A stretch of DNA of 64,000 nucleotides from Paracidovorax avenae ATCC 19860 (lineage in GTDB: Bacteria; Pseudomonadota; Gammaproteobacteria; Burkholderiales; Burkholderiaceae_C), in assembly GCF_000176855.2 (NCBI RefSeq), contig NC_015138.1:5332001-5396000 (forward strand), written 5' to 3'. The translations under genes were made by a program, and so were the position numbers. The notes under the pieces are model-generated. The model saw only the letters and a program-made list of their open reading frames with translations, made no database searches and was not told the DNA's origin. Positions 49,901 through 57,483 of this stretch are shown here, in pieces (position 1 is the stretch's first letter; the number at the start of each line of letters is the position of its first letter).

Positions 49901-52900
49901 GGTGTCGTCCCCGTGGTACTGCCCTGGAATCCAGGTGATGTTGTTGCCCGTCGCCACAAAAGGGCCATCGTTGTCGCCATAGATCTGGTCATCGCCCTCG
50001 CCGCCGAAGAGCTGGTCCGAGCCCACACCGCCCACGATGTAGTCCTTGCCGGCACCGCCGTAAATCGTGTCGTTGCCGCGGTGGTTGTATGCGCCGATCT
50101 TTCCGTCGATGAACTCGGTTGCCTGCGGGTCATAGACGCCGTCTCCGTACAGTCCGTCGTTGCCCTCGCCGCCGATGATCAGGTCGTCGCCTTCCATGCC
50201 CGCGATGCCGTCGTCGCCGGTGCCACCGAGCAGCACGTCGCCACCCATTCCACCGCGGATCTCGTCATTGCCGGCCCCGCCGTCCACCCAGTCAGAGCTG
50301 CCGGCGTCATCGGGATCGTGGTTCTGCACGACGGCGCCATGCCTGGACACCGCGCTCCCGTCGGCATTGACCTGGGAGTAGTAGCCGATCATGGCGGAAT
50401 ACAGCCGGTCATCGCCGTCGCCGCCCTCGATCACGTCGCTGCCATACCCCGTGAGCACCAGATCGTTGCCGGCGCCCGCGATCACGTGGTCCTCGTCCTC
50501 GCCGGCCTTCGGTCCCCAGTTCTCCGCGCCCTGGTATTCGGGCGACTCATAGGTTCGGCCCAGGAAAATGCGGTCATCTCCGGCGCCGGTCTCGATGATC
50601 TGGCCTCCGTCCGATTCCGATGCGAACACCCACTTGGCTGCGTCGTCCTTGCCCGTATAGCGCAGCGACGCCTTGGAATCGAAAAGCCGCGCCACTCCCT
50701 CCCCCGCGGGCAGTGACGGATCGCTCGGGTCCGCCGCCAGCACCACGAGCGACGACTTGGGCCCGGCCAGGTCGGAGACTGCTTCCTCGGTGCTTCCGAG
50801 CGTCAGGCCGAAGTCGCCTGTGCTGTAGCCGCGAATGGTCACGGTGCCTTGCACCGTCTTGTCGGTGGCAGAGGTGTATTTGGTGATGTGCAAGTCCGTT
50901 CGCCCACCGCCACTGTCGGCGGGCACGCGCGTGAACAGGAACTTCCCATCCAGGGACTCCCAGTTGTCGTCCGAACCGTAGCGCTTGCGCACCTCCAGCG
51001 GCATGGCCGCGCCATCGAACTCCAGCACGCCCGCACCGCCCTCGTCCCGCACCACGTCGTGGCCGAACTTCCCGTTGAAGCGGTACACGTCCCGGCCGCT
51101 GCCGCCCTCCAGGTAATCCGAACCCTCTCCACCGTCCAGGATGTCGTCTCCGGCGCCACCGTAGAGGCGATCCGCCATTCTGCGGCCCGTCAACGTATTG
51201 CCGGCCGCGTCACCGAAGGTGATGTAACGCGTGGCATTGGTGACCGCGCCCTGCCGGATCTTGTAGCCGCTCTCCATATCCTCGTAGAACGTGTCCTCCA
51301 TCTGGTACGCGGAGCCCGTCCTCGCATCGTTGGGAGGGCGGTAGGAGAGATTCAAGGGATCGGTGTTGCTCGTGCCGAACCAGTTCTTGCGGGCCAGCAT
51401 GGCCGAGCGATCCGCCAACCACTCATCCGAGATCTGGAGCCCATCGGTCCTGCCCGTCTGCGCCAGCGCGGCGCGGTCGGCCTTCCAGGTGTCATAGACG
51501 GCACCCCATTTCTTGCCGATGGCGTCCTGGGCGTCCTGCAACGCCTGCGCGGTCTTGAACGTGAACGGGCTGAGGGTGCGCAGGGCAAGGTAGGCGCCGA
51601 AATCGCTGCGGGCGCTGGCCTCCAGCGGCCGGTCCACCGTGGTGGCGAGACCGAACTGGCCGGCAAGGTGCATGTCATCGATGCCCTTCTGGATCGCCTC
51701 GATCACCGCGAAAAAGCGGTTGCGCCCCATGTAGCCGTCCTGGTCGTCCGTTCTCGCCCAGGTGCCCCCTTCGGCGTTGCCCTTGAGATCGGCCTGGGCT
51801 CCAGGGCCGAGCAGCATGTCCGCCAGCGAATTCACCAGGTTTTCCAGCAGATCGCCTTCGGCCTTGCCCTGCGAACTTCCAGAGATCAGGTCACCGTCCA
51901 CGCGCTTTTGGTAGGTTGCGGCCTTGTAGACGGTTTTCATCAAGGCGCGGACATTGTCCGCACTGCGCTCGCCTTCCGGCAACAGGGAAAGCAGGGTGCT
52001 TTGCACCGACAGCGAATCGACCAGCAGCACCAGGCTGTGCGTGTCGCCGAAGTCCTTTAGCGCATACCCGTCCACCAGCAGGTCCGGGTCCTTGAGCGCG
52101 ATCGCATCCATGAGGATGTCCCCGCCGAGCCCGCCGCGGACGAGCGGCTGGTCTTCGATGCCGATGCGCACATCCTGCCCGTAATGCCACTGGCTGTTGG
52201 CCACGACGGAAGGCGTCGTGTCTCCCACCACGTCGTACTGGTTGGCGAGGCGGCCGTCGTACTGCTTGTCGCCGAAGCCGCGCGTGGCCCCTGACACGAC
52301 GGACGCGGACAGGGTATGCCTGGCAGCGTACTGCATCGCCAGCCGGTAGTTCAGGTCCACGCCCGCGATCTCCGAGGGCAACACCTGCTTGGGCCTCGAA
52401 TTCGCGCCCTCGCCCGTCCCGCCCTGCACCAGGGTGGTCACGCGCACGGCCTCGTCCTCGATCGCCTGGATCTCCTTCAGCGCCCGCATGAGCATGCTGG
52501 CCTGGGCCGTCAAGCCCGAATTGCCCGTCTCGGAGGAGGAGTAATGCGCCTTCAGGGCCGCCTGCGCCTGGGCGGCCGTCATCGTTCCCGCCGCCAGCTT
52601 CGCCTGGAAGTCGCGGTAGATGTCCGCCAATCCCGGCTCGGTGAACTTCGCTGCCAGCGCATCGGTGCTGCCGCGCAGGTCGTTGAACTCGTTGACCGCA
52701 CTTTGCAGGGTGCCATCGTTGACGCGACCCACGCCCGCGCCGTTGAAGGTCACCACGCGCTGCGCCGCATCCTGGTTCAGCAGGTTGAAGACCGTCGCCA
52801 GATGCCCGCCCAGGCTGTAGCCAGTGACGCTGAATGCCTGGCCACCGCCCAGCAGGGCCGGATCACTCTTCAGCTTCGCGTACCAGGCCTGCATATCCGC

Positions 52901-53275
52901 GATCTGGCCCCAGGCGAAACCGGTCTCCTTGATCTCCAGCACGTTCGTCGCCTTGTTGTCGCGGGCGGCGTCGTCGATAAACTCCGTTGAACGGAAGCTC
53001 ATGACCACCTCGCCGGTCGTTCGATTACGGAACAACGTGCCACTGAATCCGGTTGTTGTGTTCGCGCACTGATCCAGGACTTCCCATTCTGCCGCGAATT
53101 TTTCGGCTTGACTGGCTACGAAGCGGCTAGCGTGGAGGTTGCCTGCGGTCAAGGCATCAGTGTACAAACTGCCTGAGTTCTTCAACTGCTTCGTTGCTTC
53201 ATCTCGAATAAAGGCTTCAGCCGCCATCTGCAGATTAGCGTACGACAGATATTCTTTAGTAGTTGGTGCTGTCAT
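43940..53275 (-). CDS. giant RTX protein with lipase-like N-terminus and cadherin/Ig-like modules
   Basis: A 3111-residue protein presumably secreted by a type I system. Residues 1-330 resemble an alpha/beta-hydrolase lipase; the nucleophile elbow is VTGYSLGGHLA with Ser154. Calcium-binding RTX nonapeptides (GGxGxDxxx) occur in blocks near residues 700-740, 890-1230, 1320-1380, 1480-1560, 1700-1930 and 2876-2992, separated by HlyA-type linkers. Three He_PIG-like Ig modules lie near 2570-2860 (for example PAWLTFDAATRTFSGTPAAM). The C-terminal about 40 residues (VQNLVQAMASFSPPAAGQTQ) look like a type I export signal. There is no N-terminal signal peptide. Its start overlaps the upstream lipoprotein stop by four bases. 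It may act as a lipase/toxin or adhesin. Exporter genes are absent except for a damaged HlyD. Confidence 0.9.
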   Translation of the reverse strand: MTAPTTKEYLSYANLQMAAEAFIRDEATKQLKNSGSLYTDALTAGNLHASRFVASQAEKFAAEWEVLDQCANTTTGFSGTLFRNRTTGEVVMSFRSTEFIDDAARDNKATNVLEIKETGFAWGQIADMQAWYAKLKSDPALLGGGQAFSVTGYSLGGHLATVFNLLNQDAAQRVVTFNGAGVGRVNDGTLQSAVNEFNDLRGSTDALAAKFTEPGLADIYRDFQAKLAAGTMTAAQAQAALKAHYSSSETGNSGLTAQASMLMRALKEIQAIEDEAVRVTTLVQGGTGEGANSRPKQVLPSEIAGVDLNYRLAMQYAARHTLSASVVSGATRGFGDKQYDGRLANQYDVVGDTTPSVVANSQWHYGQDVRIGIEDQPLVRGGLGGDILMDAIALKDPDLLVDGYALKDFGDTHSLVLLVDSLSVQSTLLSLLPEGERSADNVRALMKTVYKAATYQKRVDGDLISGSSQGKAEGDLLENLVNSLADMLLGPGAQADLKGNAEGGTWARTDDQDGYMGRNRFFAVIEAIQKGIDDMHLAGQFGLATTVDRPLEASARSDFGAYLALRTLSPFTFKTAQALQDAQDAIGKKWGAVYDTWKADRAALAQTGRTDGLQISDEWLADRSAMLARKNWFGTSNTDPLNLSYRPPNDARTGSAYQMEDTFYEDMESGYKIRQGAVTNATRYITFGDAAGNTLTGRRMADRLYGGAGDDILDGGEGSDYLEGGSGRDVYRFNGKFGHDVVRDEGGAGVLEFDGAAMPLEVRKRYGSDDNWESLDGKFLFTRVPADSGGGRTDLHITKYTSATDKTVQGTVTIRGYSTGDFGLTLGSTEEAVSDLAGPKSSLVVLAADPSDPSLPAGEGVARLFDSKASLRYTGKDDAAKWVFASESDGGQIIETGAGDDRIFLGRTYESPEYQGAENWGPKAGEDEDHVIAGAGNDLVLTGYGSDVIEGGDGDDRLYSAMIGYYSQVNADGSAVSRHGAVVQNHDPDDAGSSDWVDGGAGNDEIRGGMGGDVLLGGTGDDGIAGMEGDDLIIGGEGNDGLYGDGVYDPQATEFIDGKIGAYNHRGNDTIYGGAGKDYIVGGVGSDQLFGGEGDDQIYGDNDGPFVATGNNITWIPGQYHGDDTIDGGDGNDGILGGGGSDVLLGGAGNDLIHGDQSDVILLDAQYHGDDRIDGGEGNDILYGDGGADTVIGGAGDDYLNGGEGNDILWGGAGQDRLYGGLGDDVYRFEKGDIEQGRKEIIVDEGGTDRIEFTAGLSAQDLYVRRVGGEIVLSMAGGGSLGVQGDIRVIESVQFSDGTQWSSADLVREATRTSDGGDTVQTVVADSAVDGGKGDDSLTGDDWKDTLLGGAGDDTLQGKGGDDVLDGGAGNDKIMGGSGRDTVLFGRGDGRDDYYAGAAAQGSGDVLRLKEGVALSDLVLLRAQDDLVVRIAGGTDQLIAHSAFSTQALDRLEFADGSVVALADLKLASGQSQATEGNDVIYLPAGGDTVNALGGNDTVQGGAGNDTIDGGEGDDLLRGDAGNDVLTDFRGDNTFDGGDGDDRITGTGSSVYAGAGNDTVDVPDATLMLGTGDDTVVLRKASGAPNRYARLIDGDLGATAQRTIRFASGIAPSDVAFSSVSTQGRKDLRVTWPGATADRPQALHVEGFMDFSQAARAGFRFVFEDAPDTVWSFDDVFRRANSGTPGDDALRGTDADDTLSGLAGNDTIDGLAGNDVLDGGAGFDTLRGGTGNDVLRAGEGGPGGTDVLYGDDGDDTLYAAVGGASTEMRGGAGADTFHVGAGGGTHTIMRDDAVAQDVLEFDASIAPGDVRVRRSGDGAALQVKDPVTGAVRTTVMIVGLFATAQPGGVAKVRFAGDPSTVWTVEDLRQRALIGEKTADELAGFDFADDLLTGGAGNDVLAGQGGNDVYLYRPGDGRDVITETSGNDTLRFGAGISAADVRLVRTSSTPADWRGESTYYKATDTLVVALPDGGQVWIPGFFTEAGALETFEFADGTRWNAQDIQARITDVRGTANAQQGSTSDDIYTVDHPDDSVAEGANQGQDIIRSSVSYTLPDNVENLTLTGTLDIAGIGNGVGNVIVGNAGNNVLNGMGGIDRLEGGAGDDVYVDLNYNPYNSDQDQIVEQAGGGYDTLLLDAQSRRLPDNVEKLVLVDWSNSVRRFSTNPFFGFQHSYRAYDAQSDDTRVWLGGNSQDNVIDATNEGRISQAMMRDRSSYFGGVVLDGGEGNDTMIGGAEDNFYVVDSLGDKVIETGGKESQDTIVSSRISVDLAGQTGIENIELLGSSEISATGDDNANTIRGSRNTARNVLAGKGGDDTYYVGLNDVVVETAGGGTDRVILDVTAMGQAAWRSSGKVFHLDDYANVENIAANGKLRGQDAAQGIHLVGNAGNNTISGSFQDDIVDGGDGDDVVEDQYAAIVPGDGPGYVPMDQDELKGGAGNDRLVSYAGLDTMDGGAGDDVLVGGDIYLFGRGDGNDTIESWTGSVNGGRTQTLRFKSGVGAQDVLLQRDGDALKVSLRGSQDSITVRSFYSQNASATGVRRIEFADGTAWGYDTLVRRADPTVVNHAPVLASPLPDVRAAAGTAFQMSVPAGTFTDPDANDALGYRASLKGGGALPSWLRFDAGTGLLSGTPAVTDAGTLDVVLTASDSMGAEVSDQFTITVASPNRAPVVNGYIPEQGATKNMPFRFTIPDGLFVDPDAGDHLTFSVSMSYGEWPAWLTFDAATRTFSGTPAAMDGGKDARFIVRATDTAGGWNAAEFSLFVNQPPESRKTIAAQSFKQGSAWSYTVPAGTFVDDDADEILTYSASLSDGAALPAWLTFDAKTQAFKAGSNAPVGSYDIAIKVQDYWGASVSQRFSITVQAGAITGTSRNDTLTGTSGNDTIDGLAGADTMSGLAGDDTYIVDNTGDKVVESANAGTDTVMSSVTYTLPSNVENLVLTGSSAINGTGNALDNRLTGNAGANVLTGGAGADYLDGGAGADTLAGGLGNDTYWLARGHGTDTVQENDTTSGNLDTAKFAGDVSSRQLWFRKSGNNLEVSVIGTSDKFLVTDWYLGSRYQVERFEAGDGKALQASQVQNLVQAMASFSPPAAGQTQLPANYQSKLETTLAANWK
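44340..51180 (-). repeat. RTX nonapeptide-repeat coding arrays
   Basis: Within the giant gene, tandem 27-base units encoding GGxGxDxxx appear in at least six clusters. Examples are GGAGDDILDGGEGSDYLEGG near 51100-51180 and many units between 49600 and 50600. They bind calcium and fold outside the cell into parallel beta-rolls. Unit sequences differ enough that they look old, with no sign of recent tandem duplication. Confidence 0.85.
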
Positions 53276-54243
53276 TGCTTCGCTCCCGTGGGCTTAAGGG
53301 ACTTGTTGACAAAACGAACGGTCTGAGTCGCTTGAACTGTGGCGCCGCGTTGCGGTGCAAACTCAGGGCATGCGTTATCTGCGGCAAGCAACCATGGTGA
53401 GCGCCCTCCAACAGAAATGCCCTGCGCCCAGTCCACCATGTAACCAATGCGCTCGGCGATGACTTCATTGGTTTGCAAGTCGATCACTCTCAAAGAGCTC
53501 CCGGCAATCCAATAATCGCGCTCCTCTCGGGTTGATATGTCGTCATAGGTAACGCCATAGCGAGGGAGAGGAGCTGGCGAGGGCTTTCTTTCGAGTATAT
53601 ATTCATAGATATTGAGATCGAAATTTGGATTTCTTCTCAATTCAAGCTGAACATTTGGCGCATCAGCCTGCATCTTCCTAGTTGCCTTTACCGTACCTTT
53701 ATAGCGATACCTCACTCCATCCTTTGGATCGACTGCTTCGACATAGTCATAGCCTCTGATATCGCCAGGCGACTGGGGTCTCGAAGTAGTTTTTTTCCAG
53801 GATTCATAGAAATCCTTCAGAAATACTTCAATATATCCATCGCCAGTTACATCACGACCATAGGGGTCATCCATCAAATACTGGTTTCCAAAGTTAATCT
53901 TATCGGGCCGAAGCTTCATCAAGAAAACTCCTTCCACGTCCTCTACAGTCCTGTGGATAAACACCCCCGCCTTCTTGCATCGCTCCCGGAACATTTCACC
54001 CGCGATGCGCTGGCGCTCCTTCAGTGATTGAGGCTGTTTTGATGCGGGGACATCCGCTGCAACGGCGTCGGAGTTCGGAAGCGTCCCGCAGCCACAGAGC
54101 CAGAGAGCCATGCCGGCCAGAAGAAGCTTGCTGATACGCGATCCTCGCGACTGACCAAGGCCCGTCTCCCTCGCCAAAACCCACTGAAACCGTGACGGCG
54201 TCGCCGTCGCGTCGTTGAGTTTTCGTACTGCGTCGTTTTTCAT
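53272..54243 (-). CDS. lipoprotein coupled to the RTX protein, possible immunity or anchoring factor
   Basis: A 323-residue protein with a hydrophobic segment and lipobox (LLLAGMALWLCGCGTLPNS, lipidated cysteine near residue 53) after an unusually long basic N-region, so probably an outer- or inner-membrane lipoprotein. The mature part (for example GMVDWAQ-like and NPNFDLNIYEYILERKPSPA) has no family I recognise. Its stop overlaps the RTX start (53272-53275), implying coupled translation. Base composition is much less GC-rich than the rest of the window. Lipoproteins paired with secreted lipases often protect the producer; that is a hypothesis here. Confidence 0.75.
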   Translation of the reverse strand: MKNDAVRKLNDATATPSRFQWVLARETGLGQSRGSRISKLLLAGMALWLCGCGTLPNSDAVAADVPASKQPQSLKERQRIAGEMFRERCKKAGVFIHRTVEDVEGVFLMKLRPDKINFGNQYLMDDPYGRDVTGDGYIEVFLKDFYESWKKTTSRPQSPGDIRGYDYVEAVDPKDGVRYRYKGTVKATRKMQADAPNVQLELRRNPNFDLNIYEYILERKPSPAPLPRYGVTYDDISTREERDYWIAGSSLRVIDLQTNEVIAERIGYMVDWAQGISVGGRSPWLLAADNACPEFAPQRGATVQATQTVRFVNKSLKPTGAKQ

Positions 54244-54340
54244 AGCAATCCCTGCTTTGCGTAACCGGCAACCGCGCCGGCGTATGTGCGTACCTCGGCT
54301 TCAACGCATCCGCGCGAAGCCATCCACTCGTGCCCCTGGC

Positions 54341-54997
54341 TTAGGCCAGCGGATTCGCAACCACAGCACCCAGCGCATCCCGGAACGCACTCGACACCGT
54401 CAGCGCCCCCCCTGCCGCCTGCGGCGCGAACCCCGCCATCGCCTGGACCAGCTGCTGCATGCCCCCTTCGAGCGCATCCGTGCCACCCACCATCCGGGTC
54501 GCTTCCTGCAGGGCATCGGTGAGGTCAGAGCCGCCATTCCCCCCAACGGCCGATGCCATGGCCCCGCCCTTCAGCACCGCCGCGAGATCGGTGCCCGCCA
54601 CCAGTGCGCCGGAGGCGGGGCCCAGGACATCGCTGCCCGGCTCCACCTTCCAGGGCTTGGTCTCGGCCACGAAGGTCGGCCCTTCCCCCGCTTCCGGCTG
54701 GAACAACGTGGGGCGCGTGCTGCCCCATCCATCGCCCGCATCGCCGACATCGGCCAGAGCGATGGGCTTGAGGCTTCCCGTTTCCACACCATCCAGCGAC
54801 GACAGGGCGTAGGCCTGTGGCAATGCCGCGCGCGCCGCGGCGAGTGCATCGTGCAGGGAACCGTGCGGTCCCTCCGGGCTGCCGGCAGCCGGCGCTGCGG
54901 TGTCATCGTCGCTGCCGGTGGCTGCGCGCACCCCGGCCGCGCGCAGCGCGGAAGCGAGGTTGGTTTGTGCGGTGTTGCTGTCCTTCATGGTCTTCAT
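54341..54997 (-). CDS. small putative type I-secreted protein sharing the RTX C-terminal signal
   Basis: A 218-residue Ala/Gly-rich protein without signal peptide, membrane segment or RTX repeats. Its end (MQQLVQAMAGFAPQAAGG) lines up with the RTX protein's end (VQNLVQAMASFSPPAAGQ); LVQAMA, F, P and AAG are identical. Both may therefore carry the same type I secretion signal. The ATG at 54997 abuts AAGGAAGGG, while an in-frame ATG at 54988 is better spaced, so the true start may be nine bases later. It lies between the HlyD remnant and the lipoprotein gene. Function is unknown; it might be a co-secreted partner or a decayed RTX relative. Confidence 0.7.
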   Translation of the reverse strand: MKTMKDSNTAQTNLASALRAAGVRAATGSDDDTAAPAAGSPEGPHGSLHDALAAARAALPQAYALSSLDGVETGSLKPIALADVGDAGDGWGSTRPTLFQPEAGEGPTFVAETKPWKVEPGSDVLGPASGALVAGTDLAAVLKGGAMASAVGGNGGSDLTDALQEATRMVGGTDALEGGMQQLVQAMAGFAPQAAGGALTVSSAFRDALGAVVANPLA

Positions 54998-55033
54998 CCC
55001 TTCCTTGGTGTTTGAAACTCGATCTGGTTCTCT

Positions 55034-55507
55034 TCAGCGCTCGCGCAGGCTTTCGCTGCCGGCCTTCTGGATGGGGCCCGGGCGCTGTCCGGTCTTGATC
55101 TCGGCCGTGAGGTTCATGCCAGGCGCGAGGCGGATGTCTTTGTGCTCAAGGGGAGCTCGTCGCTCGGCCTTGGAGAGCTCCTGCGCGTTCTGTTTGCGAT
55201 TGAGCTCGGCCTGGGCCCGCTGCTCGCTCAAGGTGCGGTAGGTTTCTGCGAAATAGGACGTGCGCGCCTGCCGCGCTTGCGCGAGCGCGGCGAGGGCTTC
55301 ATGAAGGCGGGCCCGGGACCCGAGGCTTTGTGCGGCGCTCGCCAAGGCCGCGGCGCTGGATGGTGGGCGCGGTGAGCGCTCTAGGTGATGCGCCGGCGGC
55401 GCCACATCAGTCGCGAACTGGTGCAAATTCGCAATAAGGCGCATCGATTGCGGCGCCTGCGCTCCCGGCCCGCCGTTGGCCTGGAGTGCATCTCTCCCTT
55501 CCGCCAT
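55034..55507 (-). pseudogene. HlyD-type membrane-fusion protein remnant
   Basis: The 157-codon frame encodes pieces of a type I secretion adaptor: a coiled-coil segment (FAETYRTLSEQRAQAELNRK, QNAQELSKAERR) joined directly to the C-terminal signature of HlyD proteins (LAPGMNLTAEIKTGQR, then ESLRER). The lipoyl/beta-barrel parts that normally separate these pieces are missing, and so is the N-terminal membrane helix; the first about 60 residues are low-complexity. HlyD proteins are normally about 430-480 residues. The best reading is an in-frame internal deletion that left a short open frame. It is unlikely to function as an adaptor. Confidence 0.75.
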
Positions 55508-55603
55508 GCGGATTCCCCCATTTTTTCGCCCTCGCTCCCTGGAGGGCAGATATTGTTGTGTTAATGGGCGGGGATCGTAAGCGAAAGGCGCGGCGGAAGA
55601 TGG

Positions 55604-55624
55604 CGTACGTCTCAGTTACGTACG
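55604..55624 (-). promoter_or_regulatory. inverted repeat upstream of the RTX gene group
   Basis: CGTACGT (55604-55610) and ACGTACG (55618-55624) form a perfect seven-base dyad around seven bases, about 100 bases before the HlyD remnant's ATG on the minus strand. The 147-base region between it and mnmA is otherwise unassigned and comparatively AT-rich at its right end. It could be a regulator site for the RTX cluster, or part of mnmA's 3' end. Confidence 0.4.
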
Positions 55625-55654
55625 AGAATTCTGTATCCTTTTGTTAGGCACTCT

Positions 55655-56866
55655 TCACGAAAGATCGGCGGAGCCTCCAGCGGCGGTGATTACCCCGCCC
55701 CCCAGGCACACCTCGCCGTCGTAGAGCACCGCGCTCTGCCCGGGCGTCACCGCCCACTGGGCCTCCGGAAACGCGAGCGCGAAATCCCCCCCCTCCGCCG
55801 GCGTGACCGTGCAGGCCGCATCCTGCTGCCGGTAGCGCGTCTTGGCCGCGCAGGCGCCGGCGGCTGGCGGCCGGCCCGCCACCCAGCTCGCATCGGTGGC
55901 CTGCAGCGTGTGCGACAGCAGCCAGGGATGGTCGTGCCCCTGCACCACGCGCAGCACGTTGCGTTCGACCTCCTTGCGCGCCACGAACCACGGCGCGTGC
56001 TCGCCGCCGCCGCGCTGCGCGCCTTTTTCCTTCACGCCGCCGATGCCCAGGCCCTGGCGCTGGCCCAGCGTGTAGAACGAGAGGCCCACGTGCTGCCCCA
56101 GCTTGCGCCCCCGGTCATCGAGGATCGGGCCCGGCGCGTGCTGGATGTAGCGGTTCAGGAACTCGCGGAACGGCCGCTCCCCGATGAAGCAGATGCCGGT
56201 GGAGTCCTTCTTCTTCGCGTTGGGCAGGCCGATCTCTTCCGCGATGCGGCGCACCTCGGTCTTGCGCAGCTCGCCCACGGGAAACAGCGTGCGCGAGAGC
56301 TGCGCCTGGTTCAGGCGGTGCAGGAAATAGCTCTGGTCCTTGGCCGGGTCCAGCCCCTTTAGCAACTCGTACCGCCAATGAGGATCCTGCGCGCTATCGC
56401 ACGCGGTCGCGTGCGATTCCATCCTGTCATGCCTCCCGGACATGGCGCCCGGATCTGCCGCAACGCGGCGGACACGGGCGTAATGGCCGGTGGCGATTTT
56501 CTCGGCGCCCACGCGCATGGCGTGGTCCAGGAAGGCCTTGAACTTGATCTCGGCGTTGCAGAGCACGTCCGGATTGGGCGTGCGGCCGGCCTCGTACTCG
56601 CGCAGGAACTCGGCGAACACGCGATCCTTGTACTCGGCGGCGAAGTTGACGTGCTCGATCTCGATGCCGATCACGTCGGCCACGGCCGCGGCATCGACGA
56701 AATCGACGTTGGAGGAACAGTACTCGCTGTCGTCGTCGTCCTCCCAGTTCTTCATGAAGATGCCCACGACTTCGTGGCCCTGCTGCTTCAGGAGATGGGC
56801 GGTCACCGCGGAATCCACGCCGCCGGAGAGGCCGACGACGATGCGCTGCTTGGGGGAGGCTGTCAT
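55655..56866 (-). CDS. mnmA: tRNA 2-thiouridylase
   Basis: MnmA adds sulfur to U34 of certain tRNAs. The 403-residue protein has the ATP-pyrophosphatase loop [11 protein letters not shown] near residues 10-20, the catalytic cysteines in [13 protein letters not shown] and [13 protein letters not shown], and the C-terminal beta-barrel. The start at 56866 ([11 protein letters not shown]) is preferred to a longer frame. A stretch around 56370-56470 ([20 protein letters not shown]) is an in-frame insertion of about 25 residues before [12 protein letters not shown] that ordinary MnmA lacks; its DNA is a perfect palindrome. The usual neighbour, a NudJ-like gene, follows on the same strand upstream. 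Confidence 0.95.
   Translation of the reverse strand: MTASPKQRIVVGLSGGVDSAVTAHLLKQQGHEVVGIFMKNWEDDDDSEYCSSNVDFVDAAAVADVIGIEIEHVNFAAEYKDRVFAEFLREYEAGRTPNPDVLCNAEIKFKAFLDHAMRVGAEKIATGHYARVRRVAADPGAMSGRHDRMESHATACDSAQDPHWRYELLKGLDPAKDQSYFLHRLNQAQLSRTLFPVGELRKTEVRRIAEEIGLPNAKKKDSTGICFIGERPFREFLNRYIQHAPGPILDDRGRKLGQHVGLSFYTLGQRQGLGIGGVKEKGAQRGGGEHAPWFVARKEVERNVLRVVQGHDHPWLLSHTLQATDASWVAGRPPAAGACAAKTRYRQQDAACTVTPAEGGDFALAFPEAQWAVTPGQSAVLYDGEVCLGGGVITAAGGSADLS
56396..56417. repeat. perfect palindrome inside mnmA
   Basis: ATCGCACGCG (56396-56405) and CGCGTGCGAT (56408-56417) are exact inverted copies with GT between. The palindrome lies in the part of mnmA that encodes residues not found in the usual family. 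It looks like a small palindromic element inserted in frame, though no second copy was found by eye in the window. Confidence 0.7.
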
Positions 56867-56957
56867 GCCCGGGATTGTATTTTTCGGGCGGGAGACCTGC
56901 TCGCGGCGCGCGCCAAAGGCCTGCCGGCGGCAGGCCGCCAACGTGACCGCAGCCGCG

Positions 56958-57440
56958 TCAGCTTCCGCGCAGCACGCTCGCGTCGGTATGGATCATGTCC
57001 ACCGGGTGCCGCTGCCCGGCGAGGTAGTCCTCGATGCAGCGCATCACCAGCGGGCTGCGGTGGCGGTCGGCGCAGGAGCGCAGCTCATCGGGCGTCATCC
57101 ACACGGTGCGCACGATGCCGTCGTCGAGCGTGCGCCAGGCATGGTGCGCGCCCAGCGTGCCGGTGAAGGCGAATCGCAGGTAGGTGATGTCGTCGCCCGT
57201 GCGGGTGCGCGTGAAACGGTTGAGGTAGATCCCGACCAGCGCGGTGGCGGTGAAGTCGTAGGCCGTTTCCTCAAGCACTTCGCGCACGCAGGCCTGTTCG
57301 GGCGACTCCCCAGGGTCGAGATGCCCGGCGGGATTGTTGAGCCGCAGCCCGTCGGCCGTGTCCTCTTCCACGAGGAGGAAGCGGCCTCCCTGCTCGATGA
57401 CGGCGGCCACGGTGACGTTGGGTTTCCAGCGGTTGGGCAT
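56958..57440 (-). CDS. nudJ: Nudix hydrolase, NudJ-like
   Basis: A 160-residue Nudix protein (NudJ hydrolyses pyrophosphates, including thiamine pyrophosphate precursors). The Nudix box reads [20 protein letters not shown] and then TAYDF, matching G-x5-E-x7-REUxEExGU except for a Tyr-class ending. The start at 57440 ([14 protein letters not shown]) matches the family's VTVA opening; the ATG at 57458 would only add six residues. nudJ next to mnmA is a conserved order in many proteobacteria, which supports the name. Confidence 0.88.
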   Translation of the reverse strand: MPNRWKPNVTVAAVIEQGGRFLLVEEDTADGLRLNNPAGHLDPGESPEQACVREVLEETAYDFTATALVGIYLNRFTRTRTGDDITYLRFAFTGTLGAHHAWRTLDDGIVRTVWMTPDELRSCADRHRSPLVMRCIEDYLAGQRHPVDMIHTDASVLRGS

Positions 57441-57483
57441 GGCGCGCATTATGACCATGCCGCCGCACCGCCGGCCAGTCCCT

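Noticed and set aside
44340..51180. Regularly spaced repeats resembling a repeat array
   Set aside because: They are degenerate 27-base coding units of RTX nonapeptides in one open frame, not CRISPR repeats with unique spacers.
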